Below are positions 43,548 through 52,464 of a DNA stretch of 64,000 nt, one piece after another. Source of the stretch: Streptomyces sp. CA-278952. Lineage in GTDB: Bacteria > Actinomycetota > Actinomycetes > Streptomycetales > Streptomycetaceae. The notes beneath the pieces were generated by a model. The model worked only from the letters and a program-made list of their open reading frames with translations, was not told the origin of the DNA and did not search any database. The DNA lies in the NCBI RefSeq assembly GCF_028747205.1, contig NZ_CP112880.1:3720001-3784000 (forward strand). Reading direction: 5' to 3'. Both the position numbers and the translations under genes were made by a program. The first letter of the stretch is position 1, and the number at the start of each line of letters is the position of its first letter.

Positions 43548-44810
43548 CTATTCCGTGGCCGGATGCCGCGTTCCGCGGTCGGCGCCGACCCCGGTCGGTG
43601 CGTCTTCGGAGGGCACGTGCTCGGCCGGCACAGCCCCGGCCGGCGGCCCAGCGTGCCGGAGCCCGGGCGTGAGAGCGAGGGTGACGGCGACGGAGGCGGC
43701 GGCCATCACGGTCATGGCGGTCGCCGGCGACGTGAACTGCGCGAGGCCGCCGGCGGTCGCCGCCGCGACGCCCTGCATGGTGAACATCCCCGAGTGGTGC
43801 AGTCCGAAGGCGTGTCCCCTCAGCTCGCCCGGGACCATGGTCATCAGGCGTTCCTGAAGCAGCAGGTTGGCGGAGAAGCCGACCGAGGCGAGGGTCACGG
43901 CGGCGAGGGCCACGGGCAGCGCCGGGTGCAGGACGAAGATCAGGTAGGGGGCGGCGAGCAGCAGCAACAGCAGAGGTGGCGCACCGAGTCTGTCGCGCCA
44001 CCGCGGGGGCAGGAAGCGACCCGTCAACGTGTCTCCCGCCAGCATGCCCACCCCGGCGGAGGCGAACAGGAGCCCCGCGTGGTGGGGGGCGTGGGAGACG
44101 AAGAGCGACTCGCAGCCGACGACGAGACCGTTGGGCACCCACAGCGCCAGGTAGACGCGGCGCCGCGGCTTCGACGCCCACAGGCGGGCGTTGCCCCGCC
44201 AGGTGTCCCGCACGGACGGACGCCCCTGCGCGCGCGGCGGCCGGCTCGTGAGACCGATGCGGGCGACGGACGCGGCCACGACGAAGAGCGCGGCGCCTGC
44301 CAGCAGGGCCCCGCGAGGCGTCAGGACGTTGACGAGCACGGCGCCGACGGCGTACCCGAAGATCTGCAGGGTTCCCGCGCTCATGTTGAGCACCGAACGG
44401 CCGAGCCGGTAGCCCTCCGCGGGGACGATCTCGGTGAGCAGTCCGTAGCGCACCCCGCCGCCGACCGAGCCGAGCATGCCCTGCACCGCCAGGATCGCGA
44501 AGATCGTCGCGATGGACAGGCCGGGCAGGGCCAGGGCGGTGGTGGCCGTCGCGAAGAAGAGTGCCAGGCCGGTGGTGGCGGCGCGCGGCGGCAGACGGTC
44601 CGTCGCCGACAGCAGGAAGGTCGCACCGATGATCTGCGCCAGCAACGGGCCGAACATACTGAGGGCGGTGAGGAACGGTGAGCCCGTCGCGTCGTGGACG
44701 AGGGTGCCGATGGCCGTTCTGCTGATCGTCTGTGCCGCCACGTGCGCGGCGGTGGCCGAGAGCAGCGGGGAGAACTCCGGAGTCCTGAAAAGCTCCTGGT
44801 AGGTGCGCAT
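43548..44810 (-). CDS. MFS transporter
   Basis: The protein is 420 aa. The chosen start is ATG 44810 (MRTYQELFRTPEFSPLL), the usual beginning for this group; the open frame runs far upstream only because of GC bias. About twelve hydrophobic helices are readable, with the loop motif RLPPRAATTGL between helices 2 and 3 in place of the MFS motif A. The C-terminal tail is Pro/Ala-rich. It is divergent from an ArsR-like regulator and so probably under its control. The substrate is unknown; drug efflux is a reasonable guess. Confidence 0.8.
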   Translation of the reverse strand: MRTYQELFRTPEFSPLLSATAAHVAAQTISRTAIGTLVHDATGSPFLTALSMFGPLLAQIIGATFLLSATDRLPPRAATTGLALFFATATTALALPGLSIATIFAILAVQGMLGSVGGGVRYGLLTEIVPAEGYRLGRSVLNMSAGTLQIFGYAVGAVLVNVLTPRGALLAGAALFVVAASVARIGLTSRPPRAQGRPSVRDTWRGNARLWASKPRRRVYLALWVPNGLVVGCESLFVSHAPHHAGLLFASAGVGMLAGDTLTGRFLPPRWRDRLGAPPLLLLLLAAPYLIFVLHPALPVALAAVTLASVGFSANLLLQERLMTMVPGELRGHAFGLHHSGMFTMQGVAAATAGGLAQFTSPATAMTVMAAASVAVTLALTPGLRHAGPPAGAVPAEHVPSEDAPTGVGADRGTRHPATE

Positions 44811-44870
44811 GGCCGGAGTGTCGGCACGCGTTCCGGCACGGAGGTAATGTTTCGCGGGGAGGCGAAACCA

Positions 44871-45902
44871 TTGGGCTGCTGGGAAGTCAACGCGGATACG
44901 GTCGCGAGCAGCCGGTTCGTCGTATCGCCCCTCTGCGAGACGATCGCGAGCCTGATCGCCCTGGAGAGGGAAACCCCCGCGCACACCGCCGAGCGCCGCT
45001 GGCTGGACAGACACGGACCCGCCTACCGTGAGCGGCTGACCGCCGATCCGGTCACCGCCCTGCTGGTACGTGTCGCCCTGGGCAGGTATCGGTGGATCGC
45101 CGACTTCGTGACGCCGGTGCCGTTCCGGGAGGGTGAAACGCAGGGCGGTGCGGAGTTCCATGACGAGTTGGCGCGGATCCGTGAGACGCCGGCCGACACC
45201 GCACGCACCGACCTGGAGATCGCCCACCGGGGTCCGCTGCCGGGCCCGTTGCTGCGCGCCGATCTGCCGGAGCGCATCGCCGACCTGCTGGAGTGGGTGT
45301 GGCGGGAGACCGTTGCGCCCGACTGGTCGCGACGACGGCGCGTCATCGAGGCCGATGTGGTCGCGCGTACACGCCAGTTGAGCCAACAGGGCTGGGCAGC
45401 GGCTCTGGACGGCATGCACCCGGAGATGCGATGGCTGGGCAGCAACCGGCTGCAGATCAACACTCGCGCCTTCCCGCCCCGGCAACTCATGGGCGCACAG
45501 CTGCTGTTCGTGCCGGTCACGGCGCGCAGGGGGTGGATCTCCACGGACCGCCCGGACTCCCGCGGCGCGGTCCACCGCAACGCCGTGGTGTACCCCTGCT
45601 CGGGCACGCTGGCGGAGCAGGAGCGAACCGCCGCTCCGGAGGCACTGGCCAGGCTGCTCGGTGCCGGGCGGGCGAGCGTTCTGATGCTCCTGGACAGCCC
45701 GATGAGCACGACGCACCTGGTGGCGATGACGGGCCAGGGCCTCGGTTCGGTGGGACGCCACTTCAAGGTGCTCCTGGATGCCGGGCTGGTCGGCCGGCGC
45801 CGTGCGGGGCGGTCCGTGCTCTACTACCGCACCTCTATCGGCGACGGGCTGGTGCGGGCGCAGGACTCCGCCCTCGACTCCGCTCCCTGGGCGAGGGCCT
45901 GA
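44871..45902 (+). CDS. ArsR-like (DUF5937 + winged helix) transcriptional regulator
   Basis: The protein is 343 aa if translation begins at TTG 44871, which has GGGGAGG eight bases upstream. An ATG at 44847 has only a crowded GAGG. The N-terminal 240 residues (ADTVASSRFVVSPLCETIAS, RRRRVIEADVVARTRQLSQQ, HPEMRWLGSNRLQIN) fit the DUF5937 region. The C-terminal 80 residues hold an ArsR-type winged helix (LDSPMSTTHLVAMTGQGLGS, FKVLLDAGLVGRRRAGRSVL). There is no cysteine metal site in the recognition helix. It likely represses the divergent MFS gene. Confidence 0.75.
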   Translation: MGCWEVNADTVASSRFVVSPLCETIASLIALERETPAHTAERRWLDRHGPAYRERLTADPVTALLVRVALGRYRWIADFVTPVPFREGETQGGAEFHDELARIRETPADTARTDLEIAHRGPLPGPLLRADLPERIADLLEWVWRETVAPDWSRRRRVIEADVVARTRQLSQQGWAAALDGMHPEMRWLGSNRLQINTRAFPPRQLMGAQLLFVPVTARRGWISTDRPDSRGAVHRNAVVYPCSGTLAEQERTAAPEALARLLGAGRASVLMLLDSPMSTTHLVAMTGQGLGSVGRHFKVLLDAGLVGRRRAGRSVLYYRTSIGDGLVRAQDSALDSAPWARA

Positions 45903-46087
45903 CCCTGCGGCCTGATTCAGGGCCTGACCCCGCGGCACGGATGCGATCCCGACGCCGCCCCCGCCCGCGCTGGCCTCGCCCGCGTCGCCGCGCGGGTTCG
46001 GACCGTCTTTCCGGGCCGCTGCCGCCCGTAGCCGAGTAGCCAAGTAGCCAAGTTGTCGAGTTGCCCGGGCAGGGTGTACTTCCTCGT

Positions 46088-46654
46088 ATGACGCACACCA
46101 CCGACAGCCTGGCCGCCGAACTCCGACGCCTGCGGGACCGCCCGAGTGCCTCTGCCGCGCCGCCCGTTCTCTCCCTTTTCGCCGTTGACGTCTCCGGGGG
46201 CGCGGCGGAGTACGGACGACGCCTGCGGTCGGCGCTCTCAGCCGCGGTGCGGCTGGGCCGGGCCGCGGATTTCGAGCAGGAGAACCTCCCGGCCGACGGT
46301 GTTCCGGACTGGTTCGCCGCTGTGAGTCCCGGGAGCGAGGAGCGGGCCGCCCCGCAGTTCGCACGGGCCGGCCGCGACGGGTACGTGAGGCACACCGGGG
46401 GCGGCCGGCCGTGGGAGCTCCACGACTGGCTGCACCGTTTCGCTCCCGACGAGAGCTCCCGGGGCTGGGAGTGGTGGGACGCCACACAGGCCGGGCCGTC
46501 CCGCGTCCACCTCTGGGTGGACAGCTGGGGGGAATCCTTCTTCGGATGCCAGGAACTGCTCTGGGCCGTCTGGACGGCGGGGGCGCTCCGCCTCGACGGT
46601 CCCGTGGCTCACCGGTCCGCCGTGTGGTCGGCGGAGCGGAACGCCAAGCCCTGA
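46088..46654 (+). CDS. Hypothetical protein, 188 aa
   Basis: I do not recognise this protein. It is soluble, starts MTHTTDSLAAELRRLRDR, is rich in Trp near the end (RGWEWWDATQ, HLWVDSWGESFFGCQELLW), and has no export signal. The upstream tract 46029-46060 has short imperfect repeats (gtagccaa). It converges with the SUKH gene, with a 45-base gap. The Trp-rich end recalls immunity-like or SUKH-neighbour proteins, but this is only context. Confidence 0.55.
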   Translation: MTHTTDSLAAELRRLRDRPSASAAPPVLSLFAVDVSGGAAEYGRRLRSALSAAVRLGRAADFEQENLPADGVPDWFAAVSPGSEERAAPQFARAGRDGYVRHTGGGRPWELHDWLHRFAPDESSRGWEWWDATQAGPSRVHLWVDSWGESFFGCQELLWAVWTAGALRLDGPVAHRSAVWSAERNAKP

Positions 46655-46699
46655 CACGCGCTGCTCACTGACGTCGTCGGCCCGCGGCGGGCGCCCTCG

Positions 46700-47362
46700 T
46701 CATGGCTGACGCACAGCCCGGTCCCCCACGGCCCGGCCGTCGGGCAGCGGTATGACGTCCCACCGCAGCCGCTGTTGCTCGTCCACCTCGGGCCTGAAGT
46801 GTTCGACGGGCCGGCCGGTCTCCAGCGACGCGGCCACGGTCTCCATGAGCACGGGCAGGGACGCCCACACCTCATGGGATCCACGCCTGACGCCCTCCAC
46901 GGCCTCGGCTTGATGGATACGCCCCCGGTCGATCTCCGGGCGCTGGTCCAGCACGAGGTAGCCCCCGCTCACGTCCCGTGCGATGGGGATCAACCGAGGA
47001 TGTCCGTAGAGAACGCTGCTGGACCCCCCGCTCATGAAGTCGAAGTCCACCTCGTCGTCCCCGATCTCCTCCGCCGTGCGCCTGTCGTAGTAGTAGGTGA
47101 GGCGCCGCCACTCGTCCGCGATCCGGCGTGCGCCGATCGGCCTGTAGAACCCCGGCAGCAGTTCCCCTCCCTGGTCGCGGAGGCCGTCGTGCCGCAGTAA
47201 TGACGTCACCAGGGGCCTCGGGAGCGGGTGGCCGATGTCCCGTTCGGTCGCGGCGATATCCGCCGGATCGGCGGGCGGCAGCAGCGCCGCGTAGGTCGTC
47301 GGCGCGTGCTCGGCCAGCCAGTTCTCGATGCGCGTCCACGACTCACTGATCGGTGCGGTCAT
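46700..47362 (-). CDS. SMI1/KNR4 (SUKH) family protein
   Basis: The 220-aa protein begins SESWTRIENWLAEHAPTTYA. The motif PPADPADIAATERDIGHPLP, followed by SLLRHDGLRDQGGELLPGF, is the classic SUKH opening, where an acidic helix leads into the strand with HDG. The later ARDVSGGYLVLDQRPE also fits. SUKH proteins are commonly immunity proteins of polymorphic toxin systems, but many are solitary, as here. No toxin gene adjoins it. Confidence 0.8.
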   Translation of the reverse strand: MTAPISESWTRIENWLAEHAPTTYAALLPPADPADIAATERDIGHPLPRPLVTSLLRHDGLRDQGGELLPGFYRPIGARRIADEWRRLTYYYDRRTAEEIGDDEVDFDFMSGGSSSVLYGHPRLIPIARDVSGGYLVLDQRPEIDRGRIHQAEAVEGVRRGSHEVWASLPVLMETVAASLETGRPVEHFRPEVDEQQRLRWDVIPLPDGRAVGDRAVRQP

Positions 47363-47440
47363 GGCACGGGATCCTGCCAGTGGGTACTGACAATCACCGG
47401 TGCGGCCCCGGCCCGGGTAGCTCCTTGCCGACGCCCCGCG

Positions 47441-47914
47441 TCACCCGTTCATCGCGGACGTGTACGCGAACAGCGCGATCACGCCGGCGACGCACACCAG
47501 GATCACCCATGAGCTGAAACCGGTGTGCCTTCGCCTGCCGTTCCGCCGCGCGGACCTGCGGGGCCGCCGCGACCGCCGGGTCCGCCCCGTGTCCGCCCGG
47601 TCCGGAGCGGGCCGCGACGCGTCGGCCGCCGCGTCGGCCAGCAGGCGCCGACAGGTCGCGGCGAGCACGCTCGTACCGGCGGAGAGGGGCACCACGGCCT
47701 CCGAACGCGCCGGAGCGGTGGTGCCGCCGTCCAGGATGCGACCCGCGCGTACGAGAATCTCGTCCCGGCCGCCCGCCGGAGCAAGGCTGATCCACCGCCG
47801 TACGTGCTCGCCCCGGATGACCATCCCCCCGGACCGTTCCCGGTACACGGTGTGCTCCCGCCACAACACCGCCGCCAACTTCTGTGCGGTGTCCCTCAGT
47901 TGTGTGCCCACCAT
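47441..47914 (-). CDS. Tail-anchored basic hypothetical protein, 157 aa
   Basis: The start at 47914 (MVGTQLRDTAQKLAAVLWRE) is chosen for its GAGGTGGGGGG upstream. Residues 1-95 are a compact domain, and 100-130 are Arg-rich. One C-terminal transmembrane helix (WVILVCVAGVIALFAYTS) leaves three or four residues outside. No known family. Its topology would hold the domain at the inner face of the membrane. Confidence 0.5.
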   Translation of the reverse strand: MVGTQLRDTAQKLAAVLWREHTVYRERSGGMVIRGEHVRRWISLAPAGGRDEILVRAGRILDGGTTAPARSEAVVPLSAGTSVLAATCRRLLADAAADASRPAPDRADTGRTRRSRRPRRSARRNGRRRHTGFSSWVILVCVAGVIALFAYTSAMNG

Positions 47915-48087
47915 CCGTCCCCCCACCTCGCATCGAATCGAACAAGCATCGAACTCTACTGGCGGGTGCGGATCCCCGAGCATCAGCCCCACCCCAGGAC
48001 GGCCCGGCCCGCCCCACCCTGCGGCTCCGTCGGGCCGGTCGCGGACAGTGGCCGTTACAGTGGCCGTCGACGGTGGGGGCAGGAGCT

Positions 48088-48614
48088 GTGGACTTCGGGG
48101 TACTGGGTCCGCTGACCGTGTGGCGGGCCGGATCCGGACCCTGATCGCGCGGGACACCTACTGGCTCGGCCAGGCACAGCTCGCACTCGGCCGGCCCGCG
48201 GAGGCCGAGGCGTCGTTCACCGAACTGGCCGCGTGCGCCCGGAACATCGGGTCGTCCGGCACGTTCTACACCGCCCATGCCTGGGGCTGCCTCCACCTGG
48301 CCCGGGGCGAGTACGCCGAGGCGCGCCGCCGTCTCCTCGAAGGCGTCGAGATCGCGCACGCACTCCATGACCCCATGTTCGAGACCCGTGTCCTCATCGA
48401 CCTGCTCGATGCCCGCCTGCACGGACCCCGTGATCTGCCGGCCGCGATCGGCCGGGGAGAACGCGCGGTCGAGGTGGCCCGCGGAATCGACTACCCGTAC
48501 CTGCTCGCGGGCGTACTGGAGAAGCTCGCCCGGCTGCGGGACGCGGCGGGCGACGCCACCACCGCGGGGCGACTGGCCGACGAGGCGGCCGTCGTGCGGG
48601 GCAGGATCCGCTGA
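48088..48614 (+). pseudogene. Collapsed AfsR/SARP-type regulator
   Basis: A GTG with AGGAG upstream opens VDFGVLGPLTVWRAG, the standard first residues of SARP/AfsR regulators, but a stop appears after 18 codons. From about 48125, in another frame, the text reads as the tetratricopeptide C-terminal end of the same protein class (YWLGQAQLALGRPAEAEASF, HAWGCLHLARGEYAEARRRL, IDYPYLLAGVLEKLARLRDA). The DNA-binding, BTAD and NB-ARC parts (normally over 700 residues) are gone. An internal deletion is the simplest explanation. Confidence 0.75.
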
Positions 48615-48771
48615 GCCCCATGGCACGGCACGGCACCGCACCGCGCGGCACCGCACGCACGTGGTTTCGGTGCTTCCGGCGTCACCCCGGACGTGTACCA
48701 GCCGTATTCCGCACCGTGCCACCCTGCGCCTCAACGACGGAACCGTTCTCCTGATCAGTGAGGTAGCAGTA

Positions 48772-49437
48772 GTGCACAAGCGACGTATCGTGTCCGCGGC
48801 CGCTGTGGTCGCCCTGGGACTCGGGCTCTCGGCCTGCAGCGACGACGACGGGGAGCCCGCGGCGACGGACTCACCGGCGGCGTCGGCCCCGGCCCCGTCC
48901 CCGTCCGAGCCGGACAGTGAGGCGGACAGCGAGAGCCCGGCCGCCGACAGCGGAGACGGCGACGACGCTCCGGCCGGGGGCGAGGGGGACGTCGCCGCCC
49001 CGGGCACGGAGCTCGAGGTCGGCGACAGGGCCGTCCTGCCGTTCGCGTACACGAGTGACAAGAAGGGCACCATCGCCGTGACCGTCACGGCGATCGAGAA
49101 GGGCGCCGAGGCCGATATGGCCGCCTTCGGTGACAAGGCGAAGGGGATGACGCCCTACTTCATCAAGATGAAGGTGGAGAACGTCGGCGGCACCGACCTG
49201 TCGTACGCGTCGCTGAAGCTGGACGGTGTGCTCGAAGGAGGCGCGGGCACGGGCGTCGTGCTGATCGGCGACATCCCCGGCAAGTGCGACAGGGAGAGCG
49301 CGCCCCGCGAATTCACCACCAAGGGCGCGTCGTACGAGACCTGCTCGCTCACCGCCACGAAGAGCGCGCCGGTCACGGCCGCCCAGTTCGACGAGGGCGA
49401 CACGTACAGCGACAGCCCGGTCGTCTGGGCCAACTGA
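48772..49437 (+). CDS. Secreted lipoprotein
   Basis: The protein is 221 aa. GTG 48772 has GAGG eight bases upstream. The signal peptide ends in the lipobox LGLSAC (Cys near 21). About 60 residues of Ser/Ala/Asp/Pro linker follow, then a compact beta-rich domain (ELEVGDRAVLPFAYTSDKKG, IAVTVTAIEKGAE, PYFIKMKVENVGGTDLSYAS) resembling the DUF4352-type immunoglobulin-like fold of actinobacterial lipoproteins. Two Cys (GKCDRE, YETCSL) may form a disulfide. Function unknown. Confidence 0.75.
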   Translation: MHKRRIVSAAAVVALGLGLSACSDDDGEPAATDSPAASAPAPSPSEPDSEADSESPAADSGDGDDAPAGGEGDVAAPGTELEVGDRAVLPFAYTSDKKGTIAVTVTAIEKGAEADMAAFGDKAKGMTPYFIKMKVENVGGTDLSYASLKLDGVLEGGAGTGVVLIGDIPGKCDRESAPREFTTKGASYETCSLTATKSAPVTAAQFDEGDTYSDSPVVWAN

Positions 49438-49483
49438 CGCTCGGCGTGGCGGGATTGACGGGGACGGATCGCGTGGGCCGCGA

Positions 49484-50257
49484 TCAACGCACGGGGAATC
49501 CGAAGGAGTAGCCCTGCTCCTCCAGCCAGGGCAGGGCCTCGCGCAGAGCGGCCAACGTCTGGGAGCGTTCCCCGCCCGCGTCGTGGAAGAGGACGGTCGG
49601 CCCGTTCGAGATCTCGCGCTTGACGGTGGCGACCATGGTGTCCGCGCCGGGCTGTTGGAAGTCCTTGGTGTCGACGTTCCAGCCCAGCGGTCGCATCCCG
49701 TGGGACGCGGCGAGCTGTCGGCTGTACGGGGTGAAGGCGCCGCCCGGGGCCCGGTAGTACTGCGACCGCACGCCTCCGGACGCCTTGATGATCATGCGTT
49801 CGGCGTCCAGGATCTGCTGCGACTGGTAGGCCTCGGACTTGGTGTCCATGGCGGTGTCGTGCGAGACCGTGTGGTTGCACAGCCGGTGGCCGTCCGCCAC
49901 GACCTGCTTGACCAGGTCCGGGTACGCCCGGGCCTGGGTGCCCACCATGCAGAACGTGGCCTTCACGCCTTCGTCCTTCAGCAGGCGCAGCACCTGCGGC
50001 GTCCAGACGGGGTCCGGTCCGTCGTCGATGGTGATGTTGACGCCCCGGTCCCCGCGGTCCGAGGCGTGCGCGATGTCCGCCGCCACCTTGGCCACCGGCC
50101 GGTCCCGCTCGTCCGGCGAGGCGACACTTCCCGACGGCCGCCCCCCGGTGGTGTCGGCCTGTGCGGTCCATACCGAGGTGGCGGCGGCCAGCGCCGTCCC
50201 GCCGAGCGCCGCCGCGAGGAGCCGGCTGTGCCATGCCCTTCCCTTGTGCTTGCCCAT
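49484..50257 (-). CDS. Polysaccharide deacetylase (NodB domain), secreted
   Basis: The protein is 257 aa from ATG 50257 (MGKHKGRAWHSR); the longer open frame upstream covers a tandem repeat and is unlikely. The signal peptide ends near AQAD. The NodB domain has NITIDDGPDPVWTPQ (catalytic Asp and metal Asp), GHRLCNHTVSH (metal His pair) and YYRAPGGAFTPY. WNVDTKDFQQPG and PTVLFHDAGG complete the five motifs. The enzyme removes acetyl groups from cell-wall or environmental N-acetyl sugars such as peptidoglycan or chitin; the exact substrate is not readable. Confidence 0.88.
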   Translation of the reverse strand: MGKHKGRAWHSRLLAAALGGTALAAATSVWTAQADTTGGRPSGSVASPDERDRPVAKVAADIAHASDRGDRGVNITIDDGPDPVWTPQVLRLLKDEGVKATFCMVGTQARAYPDLVKQVVADGHRLCNHTVSHDTAMDTKSEAYQSQQILDAERMIIKASGGVRSQYYRAPGGAFTPYSRQLAASHGMRPLGWNVDTKDFQQPGADTMVATVKREISNGPTVLFHDAGGERSQTLAALREALPWLEEQGYSFGFPVR

Positions 50258-50286
50258 GTCCGCCCGCCCCTTTTTTTGCTGTCTCC

Positions 50287-50354
50287 ACCGATGCCGTGCA
50301 CTCACCGATGCCGCGCACTCACCGATGCCGTCCACCCACCGATTCCGTTCGCCC
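50287..50354. repeat. Tandem 17-bp repeat, four imperfect copies
   Basis: Four head-to-tail copies of accgatgccgtgcactc, increasingly diverged rightward, lie just upstream of the deacetylase start on its strand. This position is promoter-like, so copy number could influence expression. Confidence 0.85.
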
Positions 50355-50452
50355 AGCTAGACGGGCGAACGCTCCGGTGGGATGCCTCGGTTACCGAGCG
50401 CGGACATAGCTGCAGGGAGCCGGCGACAAACGCGGGCTGTCGGGAGACCGGG

Positions 50453-50665
50453 TCAGCGAGCCCTGCCCTCGGCAAGGGTGTGCGCGACCAGGGCGTTCGC
50501 GTGGCCGTGGCCCAGTCCGTGGTCGGACTTGAGCCAGGCGACCAGCTCCATGTGGCTGGTCAGCGGGGAGGCGCGGATGAGGTCCTTCCACTCGGAGACC
50601 GGGCGGCCGTACTTCTTCTCGATCGAGGGGAAGTAGCTGGCAGGGCCCTTCACGGCGTCGGTCAT
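50453..50665 (-). CDS. DUF4287-like small protein
   Basis: The 70-aa protein starts MTDAVKGPASYFPSIEKKYG. The sequence SYFPSIEKKYGRPVSEWKDL followed by HGLGHGHANALVAH is the DUF4287 pattern, a small helical domain that often heads longer proteins. Here it stands alone. Function unknown. Confidence 0.7.
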   Translation of the reverse strand: MTDAVKGPASYFPSIEKKYGRPVSEWKDLIRASPLTSHMELVAWLKSDHGLGHGHANALVAHTLAEGRAR

Positions 50666-50928
50666 GGCGTGTCCCGTCTGTCGTGCCCTCCCCGTCCGGA
50701 AGGTGTCGGGGGTATGACCGGCGGCGGACGGTGAAGTCAGCGGCGACCGGAAGTGGTTCGGGTCACAGTCCCGCTGCGCCACGCCGCGCCGACGGCCACC
50801 GGTCACCGGAGGCTGACTCCGTTCTTTGCCCAGACTTTACCCGGATCGGGGCCGGTGCCGGGATGCCCACGCGGCGGGAGCGCGTTGGCGCCGGATGGAC
50901 ACCCCCCGGCTAGCGACAGGAACCCGAC

Positions 50929-52149
50929 GTGACAGACGTGACGGCACACGCTCCGACCAACGTGGCGACAGGCCCGACCACCGGCGTGACGACCGACATG
51001 ACCACCGGCGTGGCGACCGGCGTGGCGACCGGCGAGACAGGGACGGCAGCCCGCGCGGCGGACGCCCTCTCCCGCCCGTTCACCGTCCGCGGGCTCACCA
51101 GCCGGAACCGGATCGCGATGGCGCCCATGACCCGGCAGTTCTCCCCGGACGGCGTGCCGGGACAGGACGTGGCGGACTACTACACCCGGCGAGCCGCCGG
51201 TGACGTCGGGCTGATCATCACCGAGGGCACCTACGTCGACCACGAGTCCGCGGGAACCAGCGACCGGGTCCCGCGCTTCCACGGCGAGGCGGCGCTCGCG
51301 GGCTGGGCAGACGTGGCGGACTCCGTGCACCGCGCGGGCGGCGCGATCATCCCGCAGCTCTGGCACGTGGGCGTCACCCGCACCGAAGGCGCCGGGCCCG
51401 TACCGGACGCCGAGCCGGTCGGCCCCTCGGGCCTGTCCCTGAGCGGCGAGCCCAAGGGGCGCGCCATGACACAGCAGGACCTCGACGACGTCATCGCCGC
51501 CTTCGCCGACGCGGCGGCGGCCGCCGAACGCCTCGGCTTCGACGGCATCGAACTGCACGGGGCCCACGGCTACTTGATCGACCAGTTCCTGTGGTCCGGA
51601 AGCAACCGGCGTACCGACGCCTACGGTGGCGACCTGGTCTCCCGGACCCGTTTCGCGGCCGAGATCGTCGCGGCCTGCCGCGCCGCCGTCTCGGACGCCT
51701 TTCCTCTCTTCTTCCGGATGTCCCAGTGGAAGATGGACTCCTACGAGGCGAAGCTCGCCGGGACGCCGGAGGAGCTGGAGGCCCTGCTCACGCCGCTGGC
51801 CGAGGCCGGTGTCGACGTCTTCCACGCGTCCACCCGCCGCTACTGGCTGCCGGAGTTCGAGGGCAGCGACCTGAACCTGGCCGGGTGGGTGAAGAAGATC
51901 AGCGGCAGGCCGACCCTCACCGTCGGATCGGTCGGCCTGGACGGCGACTTCTTCAGCGCCTTCCAGGGCAACGACTCCAAGGTCACCGGCATCGAGCAGC
52001 TGCTGGACCGGCTGGAGCGCGACGAGTTCGACATGGTCGCCGTCGGCCGGGCGCTGATCGCCGACCCGGAGTGGGCGGCGAAGACCCTGCACGGACGCGC
52101 TGCGGACATCACCCCGTTCACCGCGGAGATGCTGACGACCCTGCGCTGA
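50929..52149 (+). CDS. NADH:flavin oxidoreductase, Old Yellow Enzyme family
   Basis: The protein is 406 aa from GTG 50929, with AGGAA nearby. The first 40 residues are a Thr/Val/Ala/Gly low-complexity stretch encoded by imperfect tandem repeats and are not part of the enzyme fold. From about residue 50 the TIM barrel runs: TVRGLTSRNRIAMAPMTRQF (FMN site), PQLWHVG, the active-site segment GFDGIELHGAHGYLIDQF followed by SNRRTDAYGG, and C-terminal VGSVGLDGDF and VAVGRALIADPEW that bind the FMN phosphate. It reduces activated alkenes using NAD(P)H; the natural substrate is unknown. Confidence 0.9.
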   Translation: MTDVTAHAPTNVATGPTTGVTTDMTTGVATGVATGETGTAARAADALSRPFTVRGLTSRNRIAMAPMTRQFSPDGVPGQDVADYYTRRAAGDVGLIITEGTYVDHESAGTSDRVPRFHGEAALAGWADVADSVHRAGGAIIPQLWHVGVTRTEGAGPVPDAEPVGPSGLSLSGEPKGRAMTQQDLDDVIAAFADAAAAAERLGFDGIELHGAHGYLIDQFLWSGSNRRTDAYGGDLVSRTRFAAEIVAACRAAVSDAFPLFFRMSQWKMDSYEAKLAGTPEELEALLTPLAEAGVDVFHASTRRYWLPEFEGSDLNLAGWVKKISGRPTLTVGSVGLDGDFFSAFQGNDSKVTGIEQLLDRLERDEFDMVAVGRALIADPEWAAKTLHGRAADITPFTAEMLTTLR

Positions 52150-52159
52150 CCCGCGAGGC

Positions 52160-52360
52160 CTCGCCCCGGCGCCTGTGCCCTGTTCGCCGCCGCCGGGAGG
52201 TCCGCGCGGATGGCGGTGATCAGGGCGCGGCCGGCCTCGTGGGCGGCGGCGCTGCCCTCGGTGGGGGTGGTGCCGCGGCCGCGTACCACCCGCCCGTACC
52301 GGCCACGAGCACCACGGCGGCGGTCAGCGGTACGAGGACCGAGCGGCGGAGTTTGGCCAC
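52160..52360 (-). pseudogene. Degraded small exported-protein gene
   Basis: On the minus strand, a GTG near 52360 opens VAKLRRSVLVPLTAAVVLVA with a clear signal-anchor. The text turns Pro-rich near 52260 while another frame continues sensibly (EGSAAAHEAGRALITAIRAD). A single-base shift near 52260 would join the parts, but no stop consistent with a whole gene follows. Low confidence. Confidence 0.35.
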
Positions 52361-52464
52361 CGTCGTGACGCCGCCTGTGCGCCCGGCCGCCGCCTCCCAC
52401 GCGGTCGTCGCCGGCTCGGCCCGTGCCTGCCGCCGGTGCGCACGGCTGCCGTCGGGCGCGCCGG

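Noticed and set aside
44811..46487. A 979-aa minus-strand reading frame that would extend the MFS transporter upstream
   Set aside because: The upstream part overlaps the ArsR-like gene, is rich in Arg/Pro/Gly and has no membrane segments; it is a GC-bias shadow.
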